A DNA stretch of 30,000 nucleotides from Chara braunii (lineage: Eukaryota > Streptophyta > Charophyceae > Charales > Characeae), in the NCBI GenBank assembly GCA_003427395.1, contig BFEA01000258.1, forward strand, positions 1,464,854-1,494,853, written 5' to 3'. Under the pieces are notes generated by a model. It made no database searches and was not told the origin of the DNA. It saw only the letters and a program-made list of their open reading frames with translations. The translations under genes and the position numbers were made by a program. Shown in pieces: positions 21,101 to 29,451 of the stretch (position 1 is the stretch's first letter; each line of letters opens with the position of its first letter).

Positions 21101-21767
21101 AGTAAAGCATCAAGACATTCATGAGATAAAAACCAAGCTTCAACATGAGACCAGACATGTCATGAGTCCAAGAGAGAGTAGAAGGAAAAAAAGTTAGGAT
21201 GAAGAAGAGACGCAAGATTAGGCCAAAAAAAACGAACGCGACAAATGTGACTTGCTCGTAAAGATAATACATCAAGCGCCATCTATGACAAAAGTATAAA
21301 AACTCACGCCTGGCGAAACGACCCTACCGTTTTCACCTAGTTGTCAACCAGGATCATTAGGGGCCTTAAAGTCGGTACGTCCTACTATGTAATCATTGCT
21401 TAAATCTTGTAGGAATACTAGGGAAGTCTACTAACAGTCAAACCGTTGTGTGTCTATACCATGCGAATTCCCTGCTCACTAACGACACTTCCATAAATTT
21501 TGCCACGTCCGGAACCAAGTCAACGCAGTCCTAAAAACGTAAGTGATGAGTTCCAAACCCGAACCAACACTTGTCACCAAATTCCTTTAAAAAATTGAAC
21601 TGATCCTCTCTTCCAATGAACCAGTCCAGATACAATCAGAAAAGAAACCATCGCACCCCGTCCTACGGCTCAATCTCTATAACAAACGATAAAAAACATG
21701 TATAAACCTTAATACTACCGGTGACATCGCAGGCTCAAGGCCGCCTACGAAAGAGAAAGGAAAAGGG

Positions 21768-21770
<3 letters not shown>
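21101..21770 (-). repeat. Direct repeat copy A (pseudo-LTR candidate, element 3' side)
   Basis: Shares long near-identical runs with 25992-26745 in the same orientation, for example AGTAAAGCATCAAGACATTC, ACTCACGCCTGGCGAAACGA and CCTTAATACTACCGGTGA. Similarity is roughly 80-85 percent by eye. It starts at about 21101 and ends at an A-rich run on the plus strand. It lacks the extra 79-bp internal copy present in B. It could be a pseudo-LTR of the Penelope-like element, an LTR of an unusual LTR element, or two insertions of an independent repeat. Confidence 0.88.
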
Positions 21771-21807
<37 letters not shown>

Positions 21808-22010
21808 CCCAAAAAAGGGGAAAAAAAAAAATATTCAAAAAAAAAAAAAAAAAAAAAACGAAGACCACGTATTCGGAAAGGATTACCCGGGGCGAGGTCC
21901 ATGTCCGGAAATGTCCGGATCCGGGTCCGGCGTAGCCATGGCAATAACATATCGTGACAAGCGACAAAATCAAACTAAAAACTTAAAAAGAGAAAAAAAA
22001 AAAAAAAGGG

Positions 22011-22040
<30 letters not shown>
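21771..22040. repeat. A-rich tracts around a TCCGG-rich core
   Basis: A-rich runs at 21768-21858 (broken by CCCCC and GGGG) and 21992-22038 enclose about 130 bp containing GTCCGGAAATGTCCGGATCC and GGGTCCGG. Such runs attract sequencing errors. The plus-strand A tracts would be T tracts in the sense of the element. Confidence 0.75.
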
Positions 22041-22041
<1 letters not shown>

Positions 22042-22199
22042 ACCAATAGCCCCTAGAACGGGGATCAAAACCTTGTTTTTCCATAACATATTCCTACGTT
22101 TCAAAATCCATATCTAGCGATCTCATACCCCCCCCGAATTTTCCAGAAAATGATACCAACGGATTATCGAACAGTTCATCTGGATAGCCCCTTCTCAAG

Positions 22200-23280
22200 A
22201 GCTCCGTTTTCAACGAGAACAAAAGTGGGAACTCGGTCCCCAAATAGAAGTGTAGACCTTCGCCCGATGGAGAAATAAACCAATAACAACCATTTTTTTT
22301 TTACGGTTGGAAGAAGACACTGAATCCTGAATATTGTGAAAGACTAGAAGGTCATTCACGTCCCCCTTCTGATTCTTAATCATTGGGAAACACACTACAA
22401 CCGTCTTACCTTCAAAAAAATTAAGTACACAACCCAAATAATCGCAATAACAACCATCACATGTGTTCTCCATTGTCAGTTTCTTATCGTAACAATTCCT
22501 GAATGGATTGATCAAATTAATTCCCTTCTCTTTTGTTAGCATTCCCTTCTCCCTCCCTGCATATCACAAAAATGGAGACATCATCAACAACTCTAAAACG
22601 TCTAAACAACTTTCTATCAGAATCCAAACTGATAAAAAATGGAACTCATTGTATGCCCAGAGAAGACAAGCGAAAGTGAGACTTGAAGATTTACCCATAG
22701 GAATTCTGACAGTTTGCCGAAGAAGAGCCCCAGTTGCAGACACGAAGGTGTGATCGAGCTTTAAAAATAAATGAAAAAATAAATAAAAAGGAGAAAAAAA
22801 AAACATCCATCCTCCAGTTTACGGTTCATAAGCTTAACAACCTTACCCTGCTTGAGGACTGCAACACCCTGTGCTCCTTCTAACTGTCAAAAATCAATCA
22901 CCCAACTCAATGTTCGAAGAATCGGTCGGTGTGAGAGATTTGAAACATCTCCTTTATGTCAAACGATGCACCAAATAGGCAGTCATATTCCTACAAACCC
23001 TTGTTTACCTCCTTAATACGTTGTAGCAAACCATTAGCACTGTGCAAATTGAGATGCAAATTAGCAATAGACTCCAGAGAAGCGTATTCACCGCCCGTGA
23101 CACCAACTTCCCTCTCGTGCCAGCACATTCTGGATAGGATGGGCAAATCGGTCTCAAACGAGCGACATCCTTGTGCTTAGGAATACGATATGGCATCCCA
23201 ATCTCACCATCCTTCCTCCATTTACTCACGTCTTGTAATCCTAGTTCGTTATACTCGTAAAAGCTCTTATCCAAAATGAA
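22200..23280 (-). pseudogene. Penelope-like reverse transcriptase, frameshifted
   Basis: Frame 23274-23005 gives GEIGMPYRIPKHKDVARLRP, the fingers region of PLE/telomerase-type RTs, then KLVSRAVNTLLW. In other frames follow LFGASFDIKEMF (motif A, Asp at about 22958), EGAQGVAVLKQGKVVKL, LLRQTVRIPMGKSSS (motif B, 22681-22707), FACLLWAYNEFHFL, and RRFRVVDDVSIFVI (motif C, VVDD at 22580-22591). Frame 22542-22210 looks like the thumb (LGCVLNFFEGKTVVVCFPMI, VIGLFLHRAKVYTS). Both catalytic Asp positions are kept despite at least three frameshifts and several stops. It differs clearly from the LINE and Ty3 RTs in the same window. Confidence 0.85.
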
Positions 23281-23970
23281 TTTCTCTCATTCATTGCAAT
23301 GGGGGGCAGGATGGTTTGACTGTCGGTGGTACTTTGGTGTCTTTCCACTCAAGTATCGGCCGGATGACGAATAGTTTGCTTAAAATATTTGAGGAATGCA
23401 AAAAGAATTTAATTCATAAGTTGGTAGTGACGTGGAAAGGAGAAAAACGTTGTGTTGATAAGTGAAAGGTGTTGAATAGGTGGTATGGAGGTTGTGTATT
23501 ACCCTGTGAGTTTGGAAGAGCTGAGCTACGACACTCAAAATGCTGATTGAGAGGGGGTGTCATTATCCAAGTGGAGTCGGTGGTTCCTTTCAATAGTCAG
23601 TCTCTTTCTCTAAAAGTGTCGTTGCAGGAGCTGTTGAGCAATCCATCGAGAAAAAATGGACTTTGTGAATGAGAACTTGAAAAGTTGTTGTTTGCTTTTA
23701 CTGCTGTTCACACTTTTTCGAAAAAAAAAAGGAGATTTCGTCTCTGCTGTATGTTATCCCATACGATCATCTCCAAGTTTGTGTATTCATGTCACAAACA
23801 TATATTAAGGGTCGGGGGAAAAAATCTAATAAAAAAAAACTTGGTCTCAGGGAGGTCTTCTGAAGATCATATAGCCAAGAGACGAATAACATAATCATGC
23901 ACCCCACGACGTCTGACCCATCCGTACAACTTCTCATTCCTCCGTCCACCCTCAATACCTGTCTGTCGAC
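23281..23970. other. Eroded inter-domain region of the Penelope-like element
   Basis: Lies between the GIY-YIG motif and the RT on the minus strand. All minus frames carry stops and no motif was recognised. In Naiad/Chlamys-type elements a short connecting domain sits here; I could not confirm its Cys motif. Confidence 0.4.
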
Positions 23971-23977
23971 AAGATCT

Positions 23978-24090
23978 TACACATGCTCACTCCAACGAGA
24001 ATGCACATCACGTCTAGTGCTTCCTATATAAAGATGGCGTCAGCATGGCGACACCAACGAGTATACGACCACACCTCGCCCACTCTCGAC
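23978..24090 (-). pseudogene. GIY-YIG endonuclease motif
   Basis: One minus frame reads GRGVVVYSLVSPC, stop, RHLYIGSTRRDVHSRWSEHV. This matches the GIY-YIG nuclease core: a first strand ending in Tyr (VVY for GIY, at 24061-24075), YIG followed by ST (24016-24030), an Arg on the next helix, and His in SEH (about 23983). The metal-binding Glu further on was not identified. In Penelope-like elements this nuclease cuts target DNA to prime reverse transcription. Its place upstream of the RT is the unusual, permuted arrangement. Confidence 0.78.
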
Positions 24091-24240
24091 ATCATACTTA
24101 CCAGAGAATAAATGCACGAGATAACTCGACAATTCCGCACCCCAAGGCATCTCTCCCAAAATAGTGAGACACTTATAGCAAGATATAGGATGACATTCAA
24201 CAACTTGCACCTTAACAACTCAGCAGAGAAAAATCTTATC

Positions 24241-24648
24241 CTACAATATCTCCTTACTACTTCCCATAAATAAGTCGCGCTCGTGTATGATCCTAAAAAG
24301 TAACGGAGTCGCGACCTTCGCTCCTTTCAGAGTCTTCCTCCCATCATCCACCACTTCATGTATCACTATCATATTACTTTTACCAACCTTTTCCTTCTCA
24401 GGATCACATGCCTTGGCTGCACGTAACTGTGCAAGTTTTTTTTCCGCAGCCTCTAACTTGGTGTAGGTTATCCTTTCTTTGTCACAAATAATCATGACGT
24501 CTTCGTTCTCCAGGTTACGTAACTGCTTCCTTATGTCCTTCAAAAACGTCTCTTTATCATTCACTGGCACACCCGGAGTCAGGAGTTTCTTCACTTTGTC
24601 AGTTTTCCTTGTCCAACAACTAGCAGCCTCGTCCAACCTGCTACGCAA
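24241..24648 (-). pseudogene. Penelope-like ORF, coiled-coil-like segment
   Basis: A 135-residue frame with high Lys/Glu content: DIRKQLRNLENEDVMIICDK, TKLEAAEKKLAQLRAAKACD and GKSNMIVIHEVVDDGRKTLK. Heptad-like spacing in TKLEAAEKKLAQLRAAKA suggests a coiled coil. It lies between the knuckle and the GIY-YIG motif, and would serve oligomerisation or RNA binding. An upstream piece at about 24.77-24.66 kb (LREMWLKELNGRREAKQAVE) continues in a compatible style. Confidence 0.55.
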
Positions 24649-24769
24649 ATTGGTTCCTACAGTCTCTTATTTCTTTCCCACTTTTAGCCTTTCCATCCCC
24701 TCTTTCAACCTTTCCACTGCCTGTTTTGCCTCTCTACGCCCATTAAGCTCCTTCAACCACATCTCCCTT

Positions 24770-24979
24770 AAACCACTAGTACTTGGCCCAGCTATCGATG
24801 TCGAGCCGAGCCTGAAAACGGGTTGCGCGTCGTTTCGCGCCGACCCGCCAGCGCAAAAAAAAAACTTGTTTTGGTTGGCAGCGCCAGCCTTTGAGGGCCG
24901 GTACCCCGAGCCTCCGAAAGTTGCGGGGCATTAACGGCAATGCCTCGCGGCCGATGCATGGGCCTAGTACTGGTGGTTT
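24770..24979. repeat. GC-rich segment bounded by a 27-bp inverted repeat
   Basis: AAACCACTAGTACTTGGCCC (start of 24770-24796) is mirrored by GGGCCTAGTACTGGTGGTTT (end of 24953-24979), with 22 of 27 positions pairing. The enclosed 156 bp is strikingly GC-rich (CGCGTCGTTTCGCGCCGACC and the like) inside an AT-rich ORF relic. It may be a small inverted-repeat insertion or a foldback formed from the coding sequence itself. Confidence 0.7.
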
Positions 24980-25490
24980 AATACGGCAACCTCTTTATCA
25001 TGTCTTTCAAGAACAACACGTAGGTACTCCTTTCCCTTTGTATTCACAATACTTGAGCCTTTGCCCACATCCATACGTAGCCAAATCCTTACTTGCGAGG
25101 TAGGGGTGGGTCCCACCGCCATGCAACCTCGTTTGTTGCCTGATCGAAGAGCCTCGCTCTTCCAAGCTTTCGCGTCAGCTATTGCATCCTCATGTTTTCT
25201 TCATGGATTGACAATCTCCTCCGCGAGCATGGCGAATCTTCTTTTTGATGCTGCACATATTTCCTTTTGTTCAAACTTGAGTTTCTAAACCATTTCGTAA
25301 TCTACCACCGATCTTAACGTTGACGCGCCGTTCTGCATTCGCCTCAGTGCTTCAATCTCCTCCTTTAACTTTGCCATGTCATCATTTTCCTTACCTTTCT
25401 TCCCTAGCAACACGTCACAAAAACTATAGCTAATTTACTACATAACTCCTTATTGATTTGAGAGTGAAACTCCTCCCTTTCACGTTTATC

Positions 25491-25895
25491 TTACAACCTT
25501 CGTTTTTCCTCTTCTTTCTCACCCTTTCTCGAATTATCTTCAGTTTTGCCAGCTATCTCCTTAGCTTCATCCGCACCATGCTTCATCTTAACTCTTTCCA
25601 CGATATCTTCCAAGTGAGTGACCCTCCTTCCAAGATAAGCACTGCCAGTCAAATACTGCCCTCTGCCACCTCTCGAAAATCGCCTTGTGTACAACGTGAC
25701 GCCCGTATTAGTGTTAGTGCTAGAAGATGGCAGAGTCAACACCGGAGCTTGAACTGGGACAATAGCGATGCTAGTGGATGGAGGCGGTCCATTAAGACAA
25801 TGAGGTAGATGACAAAATCTAAAAATATGCCCTGGTTGCCCACAATTATAGAAGTTGCTAGGAAATGACCCATTATGAATCTCGTTAGAAGCTAT
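25491..25895 (-). pseudogene. Penelope-like ORF N-terminus with gag-like zinc knuckle
   Basis: The frame is open from about 25895 to 25491. It reads ASNEIHNGSFPSNF, YNCGQPGHIFRFCHLP, a Pro/Ser/Thr linker, RRFSRGGRGQYLTG, then a charged helix (HLEDIVERVKMKHGADEAKE). The knuckle is C-X2-C-X4-H-X4-C with its first Cys replaced by Phe. No ATG precedes it in frame; an ATA sits two codons before the Ser and may be a mutated start. A knuckle at the N-terminus of a single long ORF, before nuclease and RT, suggests RNA binding. Confidence 0.7.
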
Positions 25896-25991
25896 AGCTA
25901 GTTGTCAGATGAATGCTGCCCGAAATCTCGAAGTCACTCAACCGTAGTCCTGCTTCTACGTTGGTTACTCTGTTGTGAAAGTGCGCTTACT

Positions 25992-26745
25992 CAGTAAAGC
26001 ATCAAGACATTCATGAGATAACAACCAAACTTCAACATGAGACTAGACATGTCACGAGTCTAAGAGAGATTAAAAGGAAGAAAGGTTAGGATGAAGAAGA
26101 GATACAATTAAGCCGATGAGACCAGACATGTGATGAGTCCGAGAGAGAGTTGAAGGAAGAAAGGTTAGGATGACAAAAAGACACAAGATTAAGCTGAAAA
26201 AAAAAACGAACGCGACGAACGCGACTTGCTCGTAAAGATAATACATCAAGCATCAACTATGGCGAAAGTATAAAAACTCACGCCTGGCGAAACGACCCTA
26301 TCGGTTTCACCTGGCCGCCAACCAGGATCATCAGGGGCCGTAGAAATCAGTATGTCCTACCGTGTAATCATTACTTAAATCTTGTAGGAATACTAGGGAC
26401 GTTTACTGAGGGTCAAACCGAAGCGCCTATACCACGCCAGTGCCCTACTCACTAACTGCACTTCCAAAAACTTTGCCACGTTCGGAACCAAGTCAACACA
26501 GTCCTAAAAACGGAAGTCATGAGTTCCAAGCCCGAACCAACACTTGTTACCAAATTCCGCTAAGAAATCGAAGGTATCCCCGCTTCCAATGAAGTAGTTA
26601 AGATACAACCAGAAAAAACAGCATCGCACTCCGTCCCAAGGCTCAATCTCCACAACAAATGAAAAAAAGCAGGTATAAACCTTAATACTACCGGTGATGC
26701 CGCAGGCTCAAGTCCGCTTACGAAACAAAAAGGAAAAAGAAGAAA
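25992..26745 (-). repeat. Direct repeat copy B (pseudo-LTR candidate, element 5' side)
   Basis: Homologous to 21101-21770 and in the same orientation. Unlike copy A, it carries an internal 79-bp tandem duplication: GAGACTAGACATGTC at 26039 and GAGACCAGACATGTG at 26118. It ends in a purine-rich A/G tract (26727-26820). The zinc-knuckle ORF starts about 100 bp past its minus-strand end, so it sits where the 5' leader of the element would be. Confidence 0.88.
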
Positions 26746-26770
26746 AAAAGAAGAAAAAAAAAAACGAAAA

Positions 26771-27366
26771 AAAAAGTAAGAAAAAAAGAAAGAAAAAAGA
26801 AAGAAAAAAAAGAGAAAAATTGTTATAGGCCACATAGAGGGGGGGGGGAGGAACATGGTGGAAGCATGGGGAGCTGGAGGCGGAGAAGTGCGGAAGGGAG
26901 TCTGGATAGGGGGCAGAGACAGACTGCAAGCAGGCGCACCCTTTGCCTGAAAGGTTAATATCGAAGTGGCAAAGGCTATCCTGTACCTGTGCACAACAAG
27001 ACAAACAGTTCTGGCAATAGCGAATGGAGTGTCCAAGCACTCGTGTGTTTGGCGGGACTAACTCGACACGCTCCAAAAAGACCACTTGCCCCAAAGACCG
27101 TCCGTACAGTTGTTTGGCTGGCTGTTTTCTTCATCGACGAATTTCGGCAAGTACCTATCGAAAAAGCAAAAAAATTGAAAAGTCATTTGAGACAACCTCC
27201 AGAGGTGGTCGTAAATTGGGTCCTCCCACGGCCTTGCAGACCGCTGACAATTGGGTAACCAAAAAGTACAATAGAGTAGCGGGTGGACCCAGTGTGGTGA
27301 CCCAAAACCAACCTCTAATTTTGAGACTTTAGTTTTTTCGGTCCCCCCGTGAGAGCCTACTCACGC
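26771..27366. other. Spacer with A/G tract and G-run, no gene
   Basis: An A-rich purine tract lies at 26750-26820 and a run of G at about 26841-26850. The word CTCCAGAGGTGGTCGTAAATT at about 27198 is a worn relative of the palindrome at 27556-27585. No gene is recognised. Confidence 0.5.
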
Positions 27367-27482
27367 TACCAAAAGGCCTTTTATGGAAAAATAGCTAAAA
27401 TTTGATGGTTGGGTCAGTAACACATACCAAAAGACCTTTTATGGCAAAATTGCTAAAATTTGATGGTTGGGTCAGTCACACG
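27367..27482. repeat. 58-bp tandem duplication
   Basis: TACCAAAAGGCCTTTTATGG at 27367 recurs as TACCAAAAGACCTTTTATGG at 27425, and both continue into GCTAAAATTTGATGGTTGGG and TCAGT. Only a few substitutions separate the copies. Confidence 0.95.
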
Positions 27483-27555
27483 AGTCAGGGAAGTGGCAAA
27501 TGCAGCAGAAGGGGTATCAAATGTCAGGGGCCTGGCGGGCCGCAGGGAAGGGCAT

Positions 27556-27585
27556 TTTGCTACCACCTCTAGAGGTGGTAGCAAA
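27556..27585. repeat. Perfect 30-bp palindrome
   Basis: TTTGCTACCACCTCT (27556-27570) is followed with no spacer by AGAGGTGGTAGCAAA (27571-27585), its exact reverse complement. Spacer-free palindromes of this length are unusual in assembled DNA. A half-eroded relative occurs at about 27187-27212 with the same following AAATT. Confidence 0.97.
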
Positions 27586-28294
27586 TTCTTTTTCCAGCTT
27601 GAGAGTTCATGAAAGGAAATTCGAAACGAAAGGGCAGATCCCACTTCTTTCCGTTTTCGTAAGAACTTAAAAGTTCCACTTTTAGTCGACCCACCCTGAC
27701 CGGTTCGTGAAAGGAAAATGGGATCAGACATGTCGTATGATCCCGGGACTTTTTCGAGGGAATCGGGGGGTTGTTGTGAGTGGGTTACTGCCATCCCTGA
27801 TAGAACGCATCTGAAGGGCTGTTTGACCAAGGACCCAGAACTGCGGGTGCCGCCTTCTTTTTCGGTACAAGCATAGGGTTGAGGCTGGCATATCAGTTCC
27901 TTAGTACGGGATGTCGGGGGTGTCAGGAGATACTGCACCTTACCGCGGGGCCAGAACGGGCTCCAGGGATATACGAGGGAACGTAGGATCACCAGCTCTC
28001 TACCATCAACACAATAGGAGTAATACAACGTAACACTGTGCACCCTCATGAAGACCTGTAGTAGCATGTTCATAGCTAGCTCCCAAAGTCCCCGTGCAAT
28101 CGGGCTTGCATGGCGTCTGCTTCGACCAGGGCGTCTCTGCCTAGCCTGGGTGCCTGCAACCGCTGTCTGGTCAGGTCACCCTGCCAATATGGCAATGGGT
28201 GGGGTTGCGCCAGGGCAAAAATGATAAGAGGAAGGGTGAGTGGGCTGGACAACCGAGTGGCCGAGTATCCCACCTCTACAACAACCTGGGCTTA
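27586..28294. other. Spacer with foldback-related words, no gene
   Basis: The motif GGGCAGATCCCACTTCT at 27632-27648 is repeated in inverse orientation downstream (28505-28521). The minus frame 27453-28073 is 206 codons long, but it runs through the 30-bp palindrome and these repeat words and shows no domain. I treat it as fortuitous. Confidence 0.45.
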
Positions 28295-28340
28295 AAAAAA
28301 CAAAACAAAACCAAAAAAAAACAAAAAAAACAAAAACAAA
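28295..28340 (+). repeat. A-rich tract, possible retroposon tail
   Basis: A runs broken by single C bases (AAAAAACAAAACAAAACC pattern) look like a SINE-type tail. ATGGCGT occurs just after the tail (about 28340) and about 230 bp upstream (about 28109). It would be a short target-site duplication if the unit 28116-28339 is a retroposon. The body has no Pol III boxes I can recognise. Confidence 0.4.
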
Positions 28341-28440
28341 TGGCGTTGGCCTCTTTCGAAAATTGGAAGAACTACCGCCCCTGCAATCACACTCGAGCCT
28401 CCGCGTACGAGACCGTTTCTACTTCTGCGACATTCCGGGA

Positions 28441-28522
28441 TGGGATCCTACTTTCATGGAAAGAAGTGGGATCCCAAATCTTGCCTAAAAGTGCCCTACT
28501 TATAAGAAGTGGGATCTGCCCC
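28441..28522. repeat. Hairpin and inverted copies of a GATCCCACTTCT motif
   Basis: TGGGATCC (28441) and CTTTC (28451) pair with GAAAG (28459) and GGATCCCA (28469), forming a compact hairpin. GGAAAGAAGTGGGATC (28458-28473) is the exact reverse complement of 27637-27652. AGAAGTGGGATCTGCCC (28505-28521) is the exact reverse complement of 27632-27648. Confidence 0.8.
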
Positions 28523-28552
28523 CAACTTCGTTGGAAAAAAGAAGTTGAAGGA

Positions 28553-28581
28553 TTATTTTTATTATTATTATTATTATTATC
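28553..28581. repeat. (TTA)n microsatellite
   Basis: About nine ATT/TTA trinucleotides lie immediately after the hairpin cluster. Confidence 0.93.
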
Positions 28582-29290
28582 TTTTGGGCCTCGCCCTGTG
28601 TGACCATGGGAGGCACCATTTGGCAATTGCCAGAAAGTCCAGGGGCCAGGTCCCACTGTCGTGTGTTCTTGACGGCCGATGGTGGCGGGAATACACAGAT
28701 CCATGACCAGAAATGAAGAACAGCATCTAGTGCGACTTCGCCCCGTGGTCTCGGCCCGGTGTAGTATAGTTTTCTGCTACCTGTGTGACTGTGGGATCAC
28801 TGCCAACCGTTGATCATCTGACAAATGGATGGTAGGATTACACAACCCGCCATTTTGGGAGGGGAGCCAGCAGCCTACTGTTTTGTGATTGGTTGGGGTG
28901 TCATGTTGGGGTCACCTTGGGGATGGCAGGAGAGGCACGGGCGTTGTAGTTTTCTATGAGTTTTTTTTCAAAAGTAAACTACACGGGAATTTTCCTCTTC
29001 AGTGAATGCACGGGGAAGGTAAGGCCAGGTTTGGTTTGTCAGAGACATGTCTAGGGCCCCAAGGATCTAGTCTGTCTAATAGGAGGAATAGGATGTGGCA
29101 CATCCATGAACTGTTGAAAGGCAGACCTGAGTTCGATTGCTAATGGCACTAGATGAATGAAATCAAATAAGTAGATTATTCAACGTTCTCTTCCCGCCTT
29201 TTGGTGTCACACAGTTGTAGAAAACTAAACTACACGGCGCATGTGGGCTCGTGTCTTTTGTGATTTGCTGCCGCTTTGTGACCAGGCGGA
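28582..29290. other. Spacer with a faint B-box-like word, no gene
   Basis: GGGGCCAGGTCCCACTGTCG at about 28640 is related to the foldback motif at 29888. A word GAGTTCGATTGC near 29131 resembles a Pol III B box, but no convincing A box precedes it. Nothing else was recognised. Confidence 0.4.
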
Positions 29291-29346
29291 GTGGCATTTC
29301 AGCAAAATCGGGATAGCAAAAGTCGCAGATTTTGCTGCTATGCCAC
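29291..29346. repeat. 17-bp stem hairpin just upstream of U6
   Basis: GTGGCAT (29291-29297) and CAGCAAAATC (29300-29309) pair with GATTTTGCTG (29328-29337) and ATGCCAC (29340-29346). There is a symmetrical 2-nt internal loop and an 18-nt terminal loop. It ends 58 bp before the U6-like sequence. It may be a miniature foldback element; no Pol III promoter motif is visible in it. Confidence 0.85.
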
Positions 29347-29382
29347 CGCTGGCTGAGTACGGACTGAGTATGCCCTGATTGT

Positions 29383-29419
29383 GGGCCTCGCTGCACTACT
29401 TACGACATGGGACATCCGT

Positions 29420-29451
<32 letters not shown>

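Larger units (their letters stand above)
21101..26770 (-). mobile_element. Penelope-like retroelement, N-terminal GIY-YIG type (Chlamys/Naiad-like)
   Basis: A decayed minus-strand coding region (25.9-22.2 kb) lies between two direct repeats (25992-26745 and 21101-21770). Domains in order are a CCHC-like knuckle, a charged helical region, a GIY-YIG nuclease motif at 24.08-23.98 kb, then an RT with PKHKD, FDIKEMF, RIPMGKSSS and VVDD motifs. Penelope-like elements combine this RT style with GIY-YIG nuclease and carry pseudo-LTR direct repeats. A nuclease N-terminal to RT is the permuted order described for Chlamys (green algae, spike mosses) and Naiad elements. The class assignment is inference from motif order. 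No LTR-type integrase or AP-endonuclease motifs were found inside. Confidence 0.75.

Noticed and set aside
21677-21973. Poly-Phe/Pro minus frame in the A-rich tracts
   Set aside because: Homopolymer translation. The GLEPA.SPVV part comes from the shared direct repeat.
26640-26725. tRNA-like end of the direct repeats (GCAGGCTCAAGTCCGC followed by an A-rich tract), suggesting a plus-strand SINE
   Set aside because: The B-box match is imperfect, no A box lies at tRNA spacing, and the unit is over 650 bp. Kept only as an alternative to the pseudo-LTR view.
21101-26745. Conventional LTR retrotransposon
   Set aside because: No TG...CA termini, primer-binding site, integrase or protease was found between the repeats, and the RT motifs and GIY-YIG fit a Penelope-like element better.
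27453-28073. 206-codon minus frame
   Set aside because: It runs through the perfect palindrome and repeat motifs, has no recognisable domain, and its composition follows the repeats.
29120-29150. Second SINE head (GAGTTCGATTGC)
   Set aside because: B-box match only, with no acceptable A box upstream.
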